Notes under the pieces: generated by a model | Database searches by the model: none | What the model was told of the DNA's origin: nothing | What the model saw: only the letters and a program-made list of their open reading frames with translations | Position numbers and translations under genes: made by a program | Shown: positions 8,615 to 17,252 of the stretch, one piece after another | Numbering within the stretch: the first letter of the stretch is position 1 | How the letters are laid out: the number at the start of each line of letters is the position of its first letter | Assembly (NCBI RefSeq): GCF_000760935.2 | Contig: NZ_CP049744.1 | Coordinates: 1,550,001 to 1,614,000, forward strand | DNA length: 64,000 nt | Direction: 5' to 3' | Origin: Rhodococcoides fascians A25f | Lineage (GTDB): Bacteria > Actinomycetota > Actinomycetes > Mycobacteriales > Mycobacteriaceae

Positions 8615-8733
8615 GTATCGACTCCTGCTACTCGAACGATCTTCCCCGAGCCAGGAGCTGTGATCAGTCTCACTCGGGTGCTGTACCCATCATGCACGGT
8701 GCAGTCGATCGACTCATGAGTTTTGCGAAACTG

Positions 8734-9306
8734 TCAGAGCAGGGAGGTCCAGTAGTCCGAGAAGCGGATTCCGATGAGCGCGATGACGATTGCGTACCAC
8801 ACGGCAAGCAGCGTCCACCGCCATTCGAGGAAAAGACGGCCGATCGTGCCGCCGTTGTTCGGGCCGGTGCTGATCAATCGGCTCAGAGCCAGCACGAACA
8901 GCGGCATCGTCACGGCCCACACCACCATGCAGTAAGGGCACAGTGCGCCGATCTCGTACAGGCTCTGGACTATCAGCCAATGCACGAACACTTCACCGAG
9001 CAGCAGGCCGCCACTCATGCCGAGCCAGAACCAGTGCGGCAATTCGACGCGGCCGAGCCACAGCACCCCGGCGACGAGCGCAACCGAGAACGCGACGATG
9101 CCCAGGATGGGGTTCGGGAAGCCGAAGAGCGCAGCCTGCTTCGTCACCATCACCGAACCGCACGAGAGCACCGGATTCAGGCTGCACGACGGTACGTACG
9201 ACGCGTCCTCCAGCAACTTGAATCGCTCGATCGTCAGCGTCAGCGCAGCGAGTAGCCCGATCGCGCTGAAGACGGTGAAGACTGCAGCACCGACGCGGGT
9301 CCTCAT
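8734..9306 (-). CDS. Vitamin K epoxide reductase (VKOR) family quinone-dependent thiol oxidase
   Basis: The 190-residue integral membrane protein has the VKOR cysteine pairs: SCSLNPVLSCGS in the first external loop and CPYC in a later helix. In actinobacteria VKOR takes the place of DsbB, re-oxidising DsbA with a quinone acceptor. Its gene starts 20 bp after the stop of the DsbA-like gene on the same strand, so the two form a working disulfide pair at the cell surface. Confidence 0.92.
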   Translation of the reverse strand: MRTRVGAAVFTVFSAIGLLAALTLTIERFKLLEDASYVPSCSLNPVLSCGSVMVTKQAALFGFPNPILGIVAFSVALVAGVLWLGRVELPHWFWLGMSGGLLLGEVFVHWLIVQSLYEIGALCPYCMVVWAVTMPLFVLALSRLISTGPNNGGTIGRLFLEWRWTLLAVWYAIVIALIGIRFSDYWTSLL

Positions 9307-9326
9307 GCTCTGGTACCGGCTGCCGC

Positions 9327-10079
9327 TCAGTTACCGGCTGCTGCAGCAGCGGCGAGGATGTTCTCCGGAGTCGGGTTGGAGACGTCGGTGCCGTTGACGC
9401 GCACGCTCGGCGTCCCGCTGATGCCCTCGCCGATGACGGACTGCGTCTGGCTGGTGACCCAATCGGTGTAGCTGCCGTCGGTGATGCACGACGCGGTGGC
9501 GGGGGAGTCGGCACCGGCGGAGGTGGCGATCTCGACGAGCTTGTCGTCGGTCAATCCGGTGCCGTTCTCCGCAGGCTGCTCCGCGAACATGGCGTTGTGC
9601 CAGTCCATCCAGCTGTCCCGGTCGTTCTCGGCGACGCAGATCGAGGCGCTCGCGGCACGCGTCGAGTACATCGTGCCGTTCGAGAAGCGGTCGAGAATGG
9701 AGATGGGTCGGTAGTCCACCGCGACGTTGCCCGCGTCGGCCAGCTGCTGCAATGTCGACCCGCTGATGGACTCGAAGTTCTTGCACGCCGGGCACTGGAA
9801 GTCCTCGACGACGCTGATGACGGTGGTGGCGTCGGGATTGCCGAAGCGGATGGCACCGGTGTCGGTCAACGACGTGGGCGTCAGCTGCTGGCCCGGTGAC
9901 GAGCTCGTGGCGGGAGATGCCTCACCCGACGTCGAGTTCCTGTTGACGATGAACAAGGCAATTGCTGCAACGAGCGCGATGAGAACCACAGCCACGACGA
10001 TCTGGATCAGCGTTCGGCGATTCTTGTCGCCGTTCTGCATAGCCCTGATGTCTTTCGATGCCTTGTTGCTGGTGTTCAC
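9327..10079 (-). CDS. Membrane-anchored DsbA-like thiol:disulfide oxidoreductase
   Basis: There is one N-terminal membrane anchor (TLIQIVVAVVLIALVAAIAL), a Ser/Thr-rich linker and a thioredoxin-fold DsbA domain with active site CPAC (VEDFQCPACKNF) and a cis-Pro loop (ISGTPSVRVNG). It should introduce disulfides into exported proteins. GTG 10079 (VNTSNKASKD) is my start; ATG 10040 (MQNGDKN) is the main alternative. Upstream is aroQ, downstream VKOR. Confidence 0.88.
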   Translation of the reverse strand: MNTSNKASKDIRAMQNGDKNRRTLIQIVVAVVLIALVAAIALFIVNRNSTSGEASPATSSSPGQQLTPTSLTDTGAIRFGNPDATTVISVVEDFQCPACKNFESISGSTLQQLADAGNVAVDYRPISILDRFSNGTMYSTRAASASICVAENDRDSWMDWHNAMFAEQPAENGTGLTDDKLVEIATSAGADSPATASCITDGSYTDWVTSQTQSVIGEGISGTPSVRVNGTDVSNPTPENILAAAAAAGN

Positions 10080-10110
10080 GGCGACCAGTTTAGGCAGGAC
10101 AACCTGAGTG

Positions 10111-10557
10111 TCAGATGAGAGCAGCCAGTCGTTCGATGGCGAAGCGGTATCCGTCGATGCCGAGTCCGGCGATGACGCCACTGGCGATAGGCGACACGAA
10201 GGAGTGGTGTCGAAACTCCTCACGGGCGTGCACGTTGGAAATGTGCACCTCGATGATCGGGACCTCCGGGATGACGAGTGCGTCGCGCAGCGCCACCGAG
10301 GTGTGCGTCAGTCCACCAGGGTTGATGACGATGCCCGACGCCACCCCGCGGGCCTCGTGGATCCAGTCGATGATCTGACCCTCGTGGTTGGACTGCTCTG
10401 CTTTCACGGTGAGTCCGAGGTCGGCTGCGGTCTTCTCGCACAGGGCGACGACATCGGCGAGGGTGGCGTGGCCGTACACCTCGGGCTGCCGGGTGCCGAG
10501 CATGTTGAGATTCGGACCGTTGAGCACCAACAGCTGCTTGGCCATGACGTCACTCAC
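10111..10557 (-). CDS. aroQ: Type II 3-dehydroquinate dehydratase
   Basis: The 148-residue protein has the AroQ signatures [53 protein letters not shown] and [17 protein letters not shown]. It catalyses the third shikimate-pathway step. GTG 10557 and ATG 10545 ([10 protein letters not shown]) are both possible; the second gives the more typical N-terminus. It lies 31 bp upstream of the DsbA-like gene on the same strand and 61 bp from a divergent MFS gene. Confidence 0.95.
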   Translation of the reverse strand: MSDVMAKQLLVLNGPNLNMLGTRQPEVYGHATLADVVALCEKTAADLGLTVKAEQSNHEGQIIDWIHEARGVASGIVINPGGLTHTSVALRDALVIPEVPIIEVHISNVHAREEFRHHSFVSPIASGVIAGLGIDGYRFAIERLAALI

Positions 10558-10618
10558 TTTCTTGCTCTACGAACTACCGGGTCTGATCATTCCACAGCGT
10601 GGTTGACACAATCGTCTC

Positions 10619-11908
10619 GTGACTACAGGGAGAACCGTGTGGGTGGTGTGGGGCGTCGGTGTCTTCGCCTACATCATCGGGGTGCTGCATCGCACGTCGT
10701 TCGGAGTCGCTGGTCTCAGTGCTGCGGATCGGTTCTCGGTGTCGCCGTCTCTGCTGTCGTCGTTCGTGGTGTTGCAGGTGATCGTGTATGCGGCGATGCA
10801 GATCCCGGCCGGCGTGCTGTTGGATCGGATCGGTTCGCGCAGGATGATCGCCGCGGGCGCGCTGATCATGGCGTCCGCGCAGATCACCCTCGCACTCACC
10901 GAGTCGCTCCCGGTCGCGGTGGCCGCTCGCGCGTTCGTCGGCGTGGGCGACGCTCTCACCTTCATCTCGGTCTTGCGGTTGGTGCCGCGCTGGTTTTCCC
11001 CGCGGCGGGTGCCGATCGTCTCGCAGCTGACGGGTCTGCTCGGCCAACTCGGTCAGGTGCTCTCGGCGGTCCCGTTCCTGATTCTGTTGAACGGGCCGGG
11101 TTGGACGTTCGCATTCGGCAGCGCGGCGGCATTGGGGCTGCTTGCTGTTGTGCTCGTGATCGCGCTGGTTCGAGATCGTCCCGATGACAGCAGCACTCTC
11201 GATACCGAGCCCACGTCATTGCGACAGACCATCGCGGCCATCGCGCAGGTGTGGCGACGCCCCGGCACCCGGCTCGGCTTCTTCTCCCACATGGGCACCC
11301 AGTTCTCGATCACGGTGTTCGCGTTGCTGTGGGGTGTGCCGTATCTGACGTCGGCGCAGGGCCTGTCGGCGTCGACGGCCGGAGCGTTGCTGACGGTGTC
11401 GGTTGCGGCCGCGGTGGTGTCGGGCATCGTGGTCGGTCTCCTTACCGGTCGTTACCCGATGCGACGGTCGTGGCTGGTGCTGGCGATCATGATCAGCAAC
11501 GCCACGATGTGGGCCATCGTGCTGTCTCTTCCCGGGCCTGCGCCGCTGTGGTTGCTGGTGCTGCTGGTGGTGGTGATCTCGGTGGGCGGTCCCGGTTCGG
11601 TGATCGGTTTCGACCTCGCCCGCACGTTCAATCCGAGCGCAAATCTGGGGACGGCTCAGGGGATGGTGAACATCGGCGGGTTCCTGGCGTCGCTGTTGGT
11701 GATAGCGGGGATCGGTTGGATTCTCGACGCGATGGGCGGCTACACGTTCGACGGTTTCCGGGTTGCCTTGCTCGTGCAGTTCCCGGTGTGGATCGTCGCG
11801 ATCACCGGAGTTCTGCTGACGCGCCGCAAGACCAGACGAGTGCTCGCGGCGGAGGGAATTCATCCCCACACGATGCGTGAGGTGCGAGACCGGATTCGTC
11901 GCAAATAA
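10619..11908 (+). CDS. Major facilitator superfamily transporter (12-helix type)
   Basis: The 429-residue polytopic protein has the MFS loop motif DRIGSRRMIAAG after helix 2 and 12 predicted helices in two halves. The cargo cannot be assigned. GTG 10619 has no Shine-Dalgarno, but a possible -10 (CACAAT, 10607-10612) ends six bases before it, so a leaderless message is possible. It is divergent from aroQ. Confidence 0.8.
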   Translation: MTTGRTVWVVWGVGVFAYIIGVLHRTSFGVAGLSAADRFSVSPSLLSSFVVLQVIVYAAMQIPAGVLLDRIGSRRMIAAGALIMASAQITLALTESLPVAVAARAFVGVGDALTFISVLRLVPRWFSPRRVPIVSQLTGLLGQLGQVLSAVPFLILLNGPGWTFAFGSAAALGLLAVVLVIALVRDRPDDSSTLDTEPTSLRQTIAAIAQVWRRPGTRLGFFSHMGTQFSITVFALLWGVPYLTSAQGLSASTAGALLTVSVAAAVVSGIVVGLLTGRYPMRRSWLVLAIMISNATMWAIVLSLPGPAPLWLLVLLVVVISVGGPGSVIGFDLARTFNPSANLGTAQGMVNIGGFLASLLVIAGIGWILDAMGGYTFDGFRVALLVQFPVWIVAITGVLLTRRKTRRVLAAEGIHPHTMREVRDRIRRK

Positions 11909-12000
11909 ACCTTTGCTTAGACAGCTTTCTGCGAGCATGCTGGTGGTCCGAATATCGTTGTAGGACACAAGCAAACGCTACGTAAAGGTGCACTAAAGAG

Positions 12001-13692
12001 ATGGTAACCGAGCGAGAAGTGACTCCCGCGAGCGGCGAGTATTCGCACCGCGAGATCATGACCATTCTGTCGGGCCTGATGATGGGCATGTTCCTCGCTG
12101 CCCTCGACCAGACCATCGTGTCGACGTCTGTGCGCACCATCGCCGACGATCTCAACGGGTTCTCGGTTCTGGCCTGGGTGACAACGGCCTACCTCATCAC
12201 CTCGACGGTCTCGACCCCGCTCTACGGCAAGCTCTCCGATCTGTACGGGCGCAAGCCGTTCTTCATGACGGCCATTTCGATCTTCGTCGTCGGGTCCATG
12301 CTGTGCGGCATCGCGACGTCGATGTACGAGCTCGCCGCCTTCCGCGCGATCCAGGGCCTGGGTGCGGGTGGTCTGATGTCGATGGCGCTGGCCATCATCG
12401 GCGATATCGTACCGCCGCGTGAGCGAGCCAAGTACCAGGGCTACTTCCTGGCCGTCTTCGGTACCTCGAGTGTGCTCGGGCCGGTCATCGGTGGGCTGCT
12501 CGCAGGGCAGTCGTCGATCCTCGGAATCACCGGTTGGCGTTGGGTTTTCTACATCAACGTGCCGCTGGGCATCATCGCACTCGTGGTGGTGTGGCGAGTG
12601 CTGAACCTGCCGGTGTACCGACGCGAAGCGCGCGTCGACTGGTGGGGCGCAGTTCTGCTCAGCGTCGGGCTGGTGCCGCTGCTCATCATCGCCGAGCAGG
12701 GTCGTGTGTGGGGCTGGAGCTCGCCGCGAGCGTTGCTGTGCTTCGGAATCGGCATCGTCGGCGTCATCGCGTTCGTGCTCGCCGAGATCAAGATGGGCGA
12801 CGACGCCCTGATCCCCATGCGGTTCTTCCGAAACCCGTTGTTCTCGTTGTGTATTGCCGTCAGCGTCATTGCCGGTGCCGCAATGTTCGGTGGCATTTCT
12901 CTGCTACCGCAGTACCTGCAGGTGGTCAAGGGATCCTCGCCCACTCTGGCCGGCTACCAAACCCTGCCGCTCGTGGGTGCACTGATGATCGCGTCGATCG
13001 TCTCGGGTCGCATGATCTCGAAGACGGGGCGCTACAAGATCTTTCCGATCATCGGCACCGCGTTGATGGCGATCGCGATGTTCACGTTCCACTACGTACA
13101 CGCCGATACTCCGCTGTGGCAGACCATGGTCGTGATGGGCGTGTTCGGTCTCGGTCTCGGTTCGATGATGCAGCCGCTGACGCTCGCGATCCAGAACGCG
13201 ATGCCGCCCAAGGACATGGGTGTATCGACCTCTGCCGCAACGTTCTTCCGCCAGATCGGTGCGACGGTTGGTGTGGCGGTGTTCCTGTCGATGCTCTTCA
13301 CTCAGCTGACCCCGAAGACAGGCGATGCACTGATCGCCGCGAGCTCGACGCCGGCCTTCCAGCAAGCGGTGCAGACTGCGGCAAGCAGTTCCGATCCACT
13401 GGAATCCGGGTTCGCCCGGGCCATTGCGTCGGGTGACGCCTCGGTCGCCGGGAGTGCGCTGCAGGACAGCTCGTTCATTCAGAAGCTCGAACCCGCACTT
13501 GCCGAACCGTTCCGGATCGGCTTCTCGGATGCCATGGACTACGTGTTCCTGGCCGTGTCGATCCTGATGGTCATCGGGTTCGTGCTGGTGCTCTTCCTGA
13601 AAGAGGTGCCGCTGCGCACGATGTCGGGGCTGGCTGCAGCGCAGCAGCAGCGAGACGAAGAGAAGGCGAACGAGACCGGGCCTGTGCTGTAA
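12001..13692 (+). CDS. DHA2-family (EmrB/QacA-type) multidrug efflux transporter
   Basis: The 563-residue MFS protein has about 14 helices and the DHA2 opening LDQTIVSTSVRTIADDL, then GKLSDLYGRKPFF (motif A) and a GTSSVLGPVIGGLLAG segment like the antiporter motif C. This group exports drugs and lipophilic cations in exchange for protons. A TetR-type repressor gene lies convergent, 253 bp away, and could control it, although its probable operators lie on its own far side. The 253 bases between hold no gene I can support. Confidence 0.88.
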   Translation: MVTEREVTPASGEYSHREIMTILSGLMMGMFLAALDQTIVSTSVRTIADDLNGFSVLAWVTTAYLITSTVSTPLYGKLSDLYGRKPFFMTAISIFVVGSMLCGIATSMYELAAFRAIQGLGAGGLMSMALAIIGDIVPPRERAKYQGYFLAVFGTSSVLGPVIGGLLAGQSSILGITGWRWVFYINVPLGIIALVVVWRVLNLPVYRREARVDWWGAVLLSVGLVPLLIIAEQGRVWGWSSPRALLCFGIGIVGVIAFVLAEIKMGDDALIPMRFFRNPLFSLCIAVSVIAGAAMFGGISLLPQYLQVVKGSSPTLAGYQTLPLVGALMIASIVSGRMISKTGRYKIFPIIGTALMAIAMFTFHYVHADTPLWQTMVVMGVFGLGLGSMMQPLTLAIQNAMPPKDMGVSTSAATFFRQIGATVGVAVFLSMLFTQLTPKTGDALIAASSTPAFQQAVQTAASSSDPLESGFARAIASGDASVAGSALQDSSFIQKLEPALAEPFRIGFSDAMDYVFLAVSILMVIGFVLVLFLKEVPLRTMSGLAAAQQQRDEEKANETGPVL

Positions 13693-13945
13693 ATGCGTTG
13701 ACTGCCGATGCGGTGACCTCATGGGCACGGACACCATCGCGTTCATCGAGCAGGTGGTCGGCGAACCTACAAGGCTGGCGGGATGCAGAGACGGCGGCGT
13801 GGTGGCTCTACCGGTGCGCTGCAGCGACCGGATCCGGTGGAGCGCTTCGTCCGTGCATCGCGATCCTGCTCGACTTCACCTGAGACGCCGCACAGACTCT
13901 TACGCTCATTCGCCGGGTCCGGAGCTGCGACGTCGTGGGTCGGAG

Positions 13946-14611
13946 TCAGGTGTTCGGGATGTGGCGCAGGCCGTTGAACAGGACGTCCAATCCACGGTTC
14001 AGTTCGTGGGCACCGTCGTATTCCGTGATGAGCGGGGGGATGACGGACATGATGGGAAAGTCTCCGATCGGCAGTCTGCGCAGCGCGAGGCTCAATCTGT
14101 CCCCTGTCTCGTCTGGATGGTCCGTTGTCTCCTGGGTCTCGCTGAGCACATGCCCGCGTAGTAAGGACATCAGCAGCCGGTAGGCCGAGAGTGCTTCGGG
14201 GACGGTGAAACCGCCAGTGGCCAGTAAACCGAGGATGCCTTCGAGTGACACCAACGACCTCGTGGTGCCCAGTCCGAGAGGCGTAGCCCGGGGCCGCGTC
14301 GCCAGAAGAACTGCCGCCCGCGGGTGTTCGAGGGCGAGCTCACGGTAATGCCGGGCGAAGATGGTCAGCTGACGTCTCCAGTCGGTATCGGTCTCGTCGA
14401 CCGCTACGAGGCCTCCGAGGATCGAATCGGCGACCGCGTCCAGCAGGGCCTCTTTGGTCGGAACGTAACGGTAGATGGTCATCGGGTCGCGATCGATCGA
14501 CACGGCCAGACTGCGAATGGTCAGGCTGTCGAGTCCGGTGCCATCGATGATGGACAGGGCGGCTGATACGACGTATTCACGGTCGATCTTGTCCTTGATG
14601 TTTGGGCCCAT
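13946..14611 (-). CDS. TetR-family regulator with TetR_C-type ligand domain
   Basis: The ~221-residue protein has an N-terminal helix-turn-helix (AALSIIDGTGLDSLTIRSLA followed by DPMTIYRYVPTKEALLDAV) and a ligand-binding half like drug-sensing TetR proteins (PRAAVLLATRPRATPLGLG, SLLRGHV). ATG 14611 (MGPNIKDKIDREY) is preferred. A TTG at 14629 is in frame, but it lies inside an inverted repeat that looks like an operator. Two palindromes upstream suggest autoregulation. Confidence 0.85.
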   Translation of the reverse strand: MGPNIKDKIDREYVVSAALSIIDGTGLDSLTIRSLAVSIDRDPMTIYRYVPTKEALLDAVADSILGGLVAVDETDTDWRRQLTIFARHYRELALEHPRAAVLLATRPRATPLGLGTTRSLVSLEGILGLLATGGFTVPEALSAYRLLMSLLRGHVLSETQETTDHPDETGDRLSLALRRLPIGDFPIMSVIPPLITEYDGAHELNRGLDVLFNGLRHIPNT

Positions 14612-14621
14612 GCGATTGGAG

Positions 14622-14672
14622 GGTGACAACGAGCGTCACCACCTTTCCGAATTCAGATATAAGCGGTATATC
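14622..14672. promoter_or_regulatory. Two inverted repeats upstream of the TetR gene (probable operators)
   Basis: GGTGAC-N7-GTCACC (14622-14640) lies just before the chosen start. GATATA-AGCGG-TATATC, a perfect 17-bp palindrome (14656-14672), lies 44 bp further out. Size and symmetry of the second suit a TetR dimer. No coding gene starts rightward for another ~290 bases, so autoregulation is the simplest reading. Confidence 0.5.
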
Positions 14673-15029
14673 GAAGGTTATCAGACCAAAAACAAACTTG
14701 TTGTCCTGCAGGCATTTTCGCTTGACTCGTCAGAATACACATGGTGTGCTGTAGTCCTACACCGTAGAGATACGGGGAAACTCTTTGTTGCGGAGTGGGC
14801 CATGAGCCTCCGCTGGTCTTCCATCTCATTCGCTCGGTTGCAGACATTCGGCCGGCGATCCACCGATCTACGGACTCTGCGAGACCTCGACGCCCCTGGT
14901 GAAATCCAGTGAACATCGTCGACCGTCGCGGAATCTCACAGTCGACTCTCGTCGGGGGAATCGATGCCCATAATTCGCTGTGCGGCAACAAGTCTCACTC
15001 GAACCTCCTCCATCAGATCGGTACACAAC
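14673..15029. other. Intergenic stretch before the ice-binding gene
   Basis: This 357-base stretch has no convincing gene, RNA or terminator. An ATG at 14802 after GGAG opens a 36-codon frame with no recognisable features. An upstream in-frame ATG for the ice-binding gene at 14964 has GGGGGAA before it, but would extend the signal peptide unusually far. Confidence 0.4.
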
Positions 15030-16463
15030 ATGTACGCTCCGCAACACCGTCCTGCGCTGTCCACATCCCGACGCCAGGGCGCTGCGTTGATTCCTCTCGT
15101 CGGCACCGTCGCGCTGGCAACCAGTGCGCTCATGCTGGTCAATGCTTCGGCAGCCGGCGCTCAGCCCACCACCGTCGAGCTCGGTACCGCTGAGAGCTAC
15201 GCCGTACTCGCCGGCTCCAAGATCACCAACACCGGACCGTCGAAAATCAGCGGAAACGTCGGAGTGAGTCCAGGTGTCGGCGTCGAACCGTTCATCACAG
15301 GATTCCCGCCGGGAGAGCTCAGCAGTGGGGTCATCAACGACCGCAATTCTGTTGCAGCACAGGCAAAAGCAGACCTGAGCACAGGATACGACGACGCGGC
15401 CGGACGGCCGGGAGCAACCTCGACCGGAGTCGAACTGGGCGGACAGACTCTGCTGGCAGGGTTGTACGGCTCGGGCACGCTCGGCCTCACCGGAACCCTG
15501 ACACTCGATGCGCAGGGCAAATCGGATGCCGTCTTCATCTTTCAAGCGGCATCGACGCTGATCACGGCATCCGACAGCAGTGTCTCGCTGATCAACGGAG
15601 CCAACCCGTGCAACGTGTTCTGGCAGGTCGGAAGCTCGGCCACTCTCGGTACCAATACCGATTTCGTGGGCACGATCATGGCGCGGGCGTCGATCACCGC
15701 GACCACGAATGCCGATGTACAGGGACGACTACTGGCTCTGGATGGTGCCGTCACCCTCGACTCGAACACGATCACCAACCCGGGTTGCGGAACCACGGAG
15801 CCTCCCGTCACAACTACTCCGCCGGTGACCACGACGCCTCCCGTGACCACTACGCCGCCGGTGACCACTACGCCGCCGGTGACCACAACGCCTCCGGGTG
15901 ATGGTGGCGGTACCCCGGGCACCCCGGGTGACGGTGGCGGTACGCCGGGCACCCCGGGTGACGGTGGCGGCACCCCGGGCACTCCGGGTGATGGTGGCGG
16001 TACGCCGCCGATTGTCATCGAAGTGCCCCCGATTCCGGGTCTGCCTCCGATCCCAGGCATCACGATCCCGCCGATCCCCGGTGTCCCGAACGTGCCGAAC
16101 CAGCCGAACGTCCCGAACCAGCCCAACGTGCCGAACCAGCCCAACGTGCCGAACCAGCCCAACGTGCCGAACCAGCCGAACGTGCCGAACCAGCCGAATG
16201 TGCCGAACCAGCCGAATGTGCCCGATCAGCCGAACACGCCCGGTGTTCCCGACCAGCCGACCACACCTGGTGGCCCGGATCAGCCGGGTACGTACAACCC
16301 GGGTGGGCAGATCACGCAGATTCCCAATGGTGGCGTGGATACCGGTGACGGCAGCACCGTCGGACAGTCGACCGATTCGTCGATCGTGACGATGTGGACT
16401 CTTCTCGCTCTGTTCACGGTCGGGGCAGTATCGGTCACGATGATGACTCGCCGTCGGCGCTGA
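15030..16463 (+). CDS. Secreted DUF3494 ice-binding-type surface protein with Pro-rich stalk
   Basis: A signal peptide (cleavage near ASAAGA-QPTT) leads into a ~210-residue DUF3494 domain: ELGTAESYAVLAGSKITNTG, SKISGNVGVSPG, then AVFIFQAASTL and NPCNVFWQVGSSATLGTNT. This is the beta-solenoid fold of bacterial ice-binding proteins. A stalk follows with five PPVTTT units, three GDGGGTPGTP units and eight PNVPNQ-type units. The end has PNGGVDTGDGS, a membrane helix and RRRR, a sortase-signal architecture without LPXTG. The next gene is a sortase, so wall attachment is likely. ATG 14964 is an alternative start with a better ribosome site. Ice binding or adhesion is inferred from the family. Confidence 0.85.
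   Translation: MYAPQHRPALSTSRRQGAALIPLVGTVALATSALMLVNASAAGAQPTTVELGTAESYAVLAGSKITNTGPSKISGNVGVSPGVGVEPFITGFPPGELSSGVINDRNSVAAQAKADLSTGYDDAAGRPGATSTGVELGGQTLLAGLYGSGTLGLTGTLTLDAQGKSDAVFIFQAASTLITASDSSVSLINGANPCNVFWQVGSSATLGTNTDFVGTIMARASITATTNADVQGRLLALDGAVTLDSNTITNPGCGTTEPPVTTTPPVTTTPPVTTTPPVTTTPPVTTTPPGDGGGTPGTPGDGGGTPGTPGDGGGTPGTPGDGGGTPPIVIEVPPIPGLPPIPGITIPPIPGVPNVPNQPNVPNQPNVPNQPNVPNQPNVPNQPNVPNQPNVPNQPNVPDQPNTPGVPDQPTTPGGPDQPGTYNPGGQITQIPNGGVDTGDGSTVGQSTDSSIVTMWTLLALFTVGAVSVTMMTRRRR
15801..15890 (+). repeat. Five 18-bp units encoding PPVTTT
   Basis: The tandem units differ mostly at third codon positions and build the first part of the extracellular stalk. Three 30-bp units encoding GDGGGTPGTP follow at 15897-15986. 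Confidence 0.9.
16086..16229 (+). repeat. Eight 18-bp units encoding PNVPNQ (last PNVPDQ)
   Basis: Near-identical direct repeats form the second stalk. Neighbouring copies are often identical, as expected for recent slippage or unequal recombination. All units are in frame, so copy number would set stalk length without disrupting the protein. Confidence 0.93.
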
Positions 16464-16466
16464 TCT

Positions 16467-17150
16467 GTGAGATCCGTAGCCACGGTGTGCGCACCTCCGG
16501 CTGAATCTGCTCGCACCGCGACCCCTTCCCGGGGCGCGGTGCGGGCAGTGGCCGCTGCCTGCTTCATGCTCCTGTTGCTTCTTACCGGTTGTGCAACGCC
16601 CTCGGACGCGGCGTCGCCGGAACGCACTTCACAGTCGCCGGCCGTGTCCACACAGGCACCCGATACTGCTACCGGTGAGGTTGCAGCGCAGGCAAACTCA
16701 CCGGCGGCCGGGTCGTCTCCCGCGCGCATCGATATTCCAGCGATCGACGTCGACTCCGACGTGATGGGTCTCGGTCTACGTTCGGACGGTTCGATGGAAG
16801 TTCCGCCGGGTGGATTTCCCGCAGGCTGGTACACGGGGTCGCCCATCCCGGGCCAGTTGGGGCCGTCGATCCTTGCCGGACACGTGGATTGGGGCGGTAG
16901 CCCGGGAGTCTTCTATCGACTCCGGGATCTCGCGCAAGGTGACGACGTCACCGTCACGGACCAGGATGGCGGTACTGTCCGCTTCGTTGTCAGCGCGGTC
17001 GAGCAGTATCCGAAGGACGCGTTTCCCACCGACAAGGTGTACGGCGACATCGATCATGCCGGTCTGCGCCTGATCACCTGTGGCGGCGAGTTCGACTCGG
17101 ACATCTCCAGCTACGACGACAACATCGTCGTGTACGCCGATCGCGTCTGA
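16467..17150 (+). CDS. Class E/F-type sortase, predicted lipoprotein
   Basis: The ~227-residue protein has a lipobox (LLLLTGC) and a low-complexity linker. The sortase beta-barrel follows: RIDIPAIDVDSDVMGLGL, PGQLGPSILAGHVDW with catalytic His, and LRLITCGGEFD with catalytic Cys. The catalytic Arg may be the one in VVYADRV at the end. Its gene follows the ice-binding protein gene by three bases, so that protein is the obvious substrate. It transfers a cleaved C-terminal signal to the cell wall or another surface acceptor. Confidence 0.82.
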   Translation: MRSVATVCAPPAESARTATPSRGAVRAVAAACFMLLLLLTGCATPSDAASPERTSQSPAVSTQAPDTATGEVAAQANSPAAGSSPARIDIPAIDVDSDVMGLGLRSDGSMEVPPGGFPAGWYTGSPIPGQLGPSILAGHVDWGGSPGVFYRLRDLAQGDDVTVTDQDGGTVRFVVSAVEQYPKDAFPTDKVYGDIDHAGLRLITCGGEFDSDISSYDDNIVVYADRV

Positions 17151-17252
17151 CCGAGCTCACGCGTTCACAGCAACCTCGCAGGCTGCTCCCAGCCCGGCCG
17201 ACGGTCCATCGCGCACTCTCGTAGTCGACAACTTCGACGAACAGGATTTGCG

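Noticed and set aside
10603..10608. TTGACA as a -35 box for the MFS gene
   Set aside because: It lies only 10 bases before the start codon, too close for a -35 to drive that gene.
13693..13945. Small gene between the DHA2 transporter and TetR
   Set aside because: Candidate frames lack ribosome sites and recognisable protein features.
14673..15029. A riboswitch (for example cyclic-dinucleotide type) before the ice-binding gene
   Set aside because: I could not find conserved core motifs or a convincing fold.
16086..16229. Possible CRISPR-like array
   Set aside because: The 18-bp repeats are adjacent with no spacers and encode PNVPNQ in frame.
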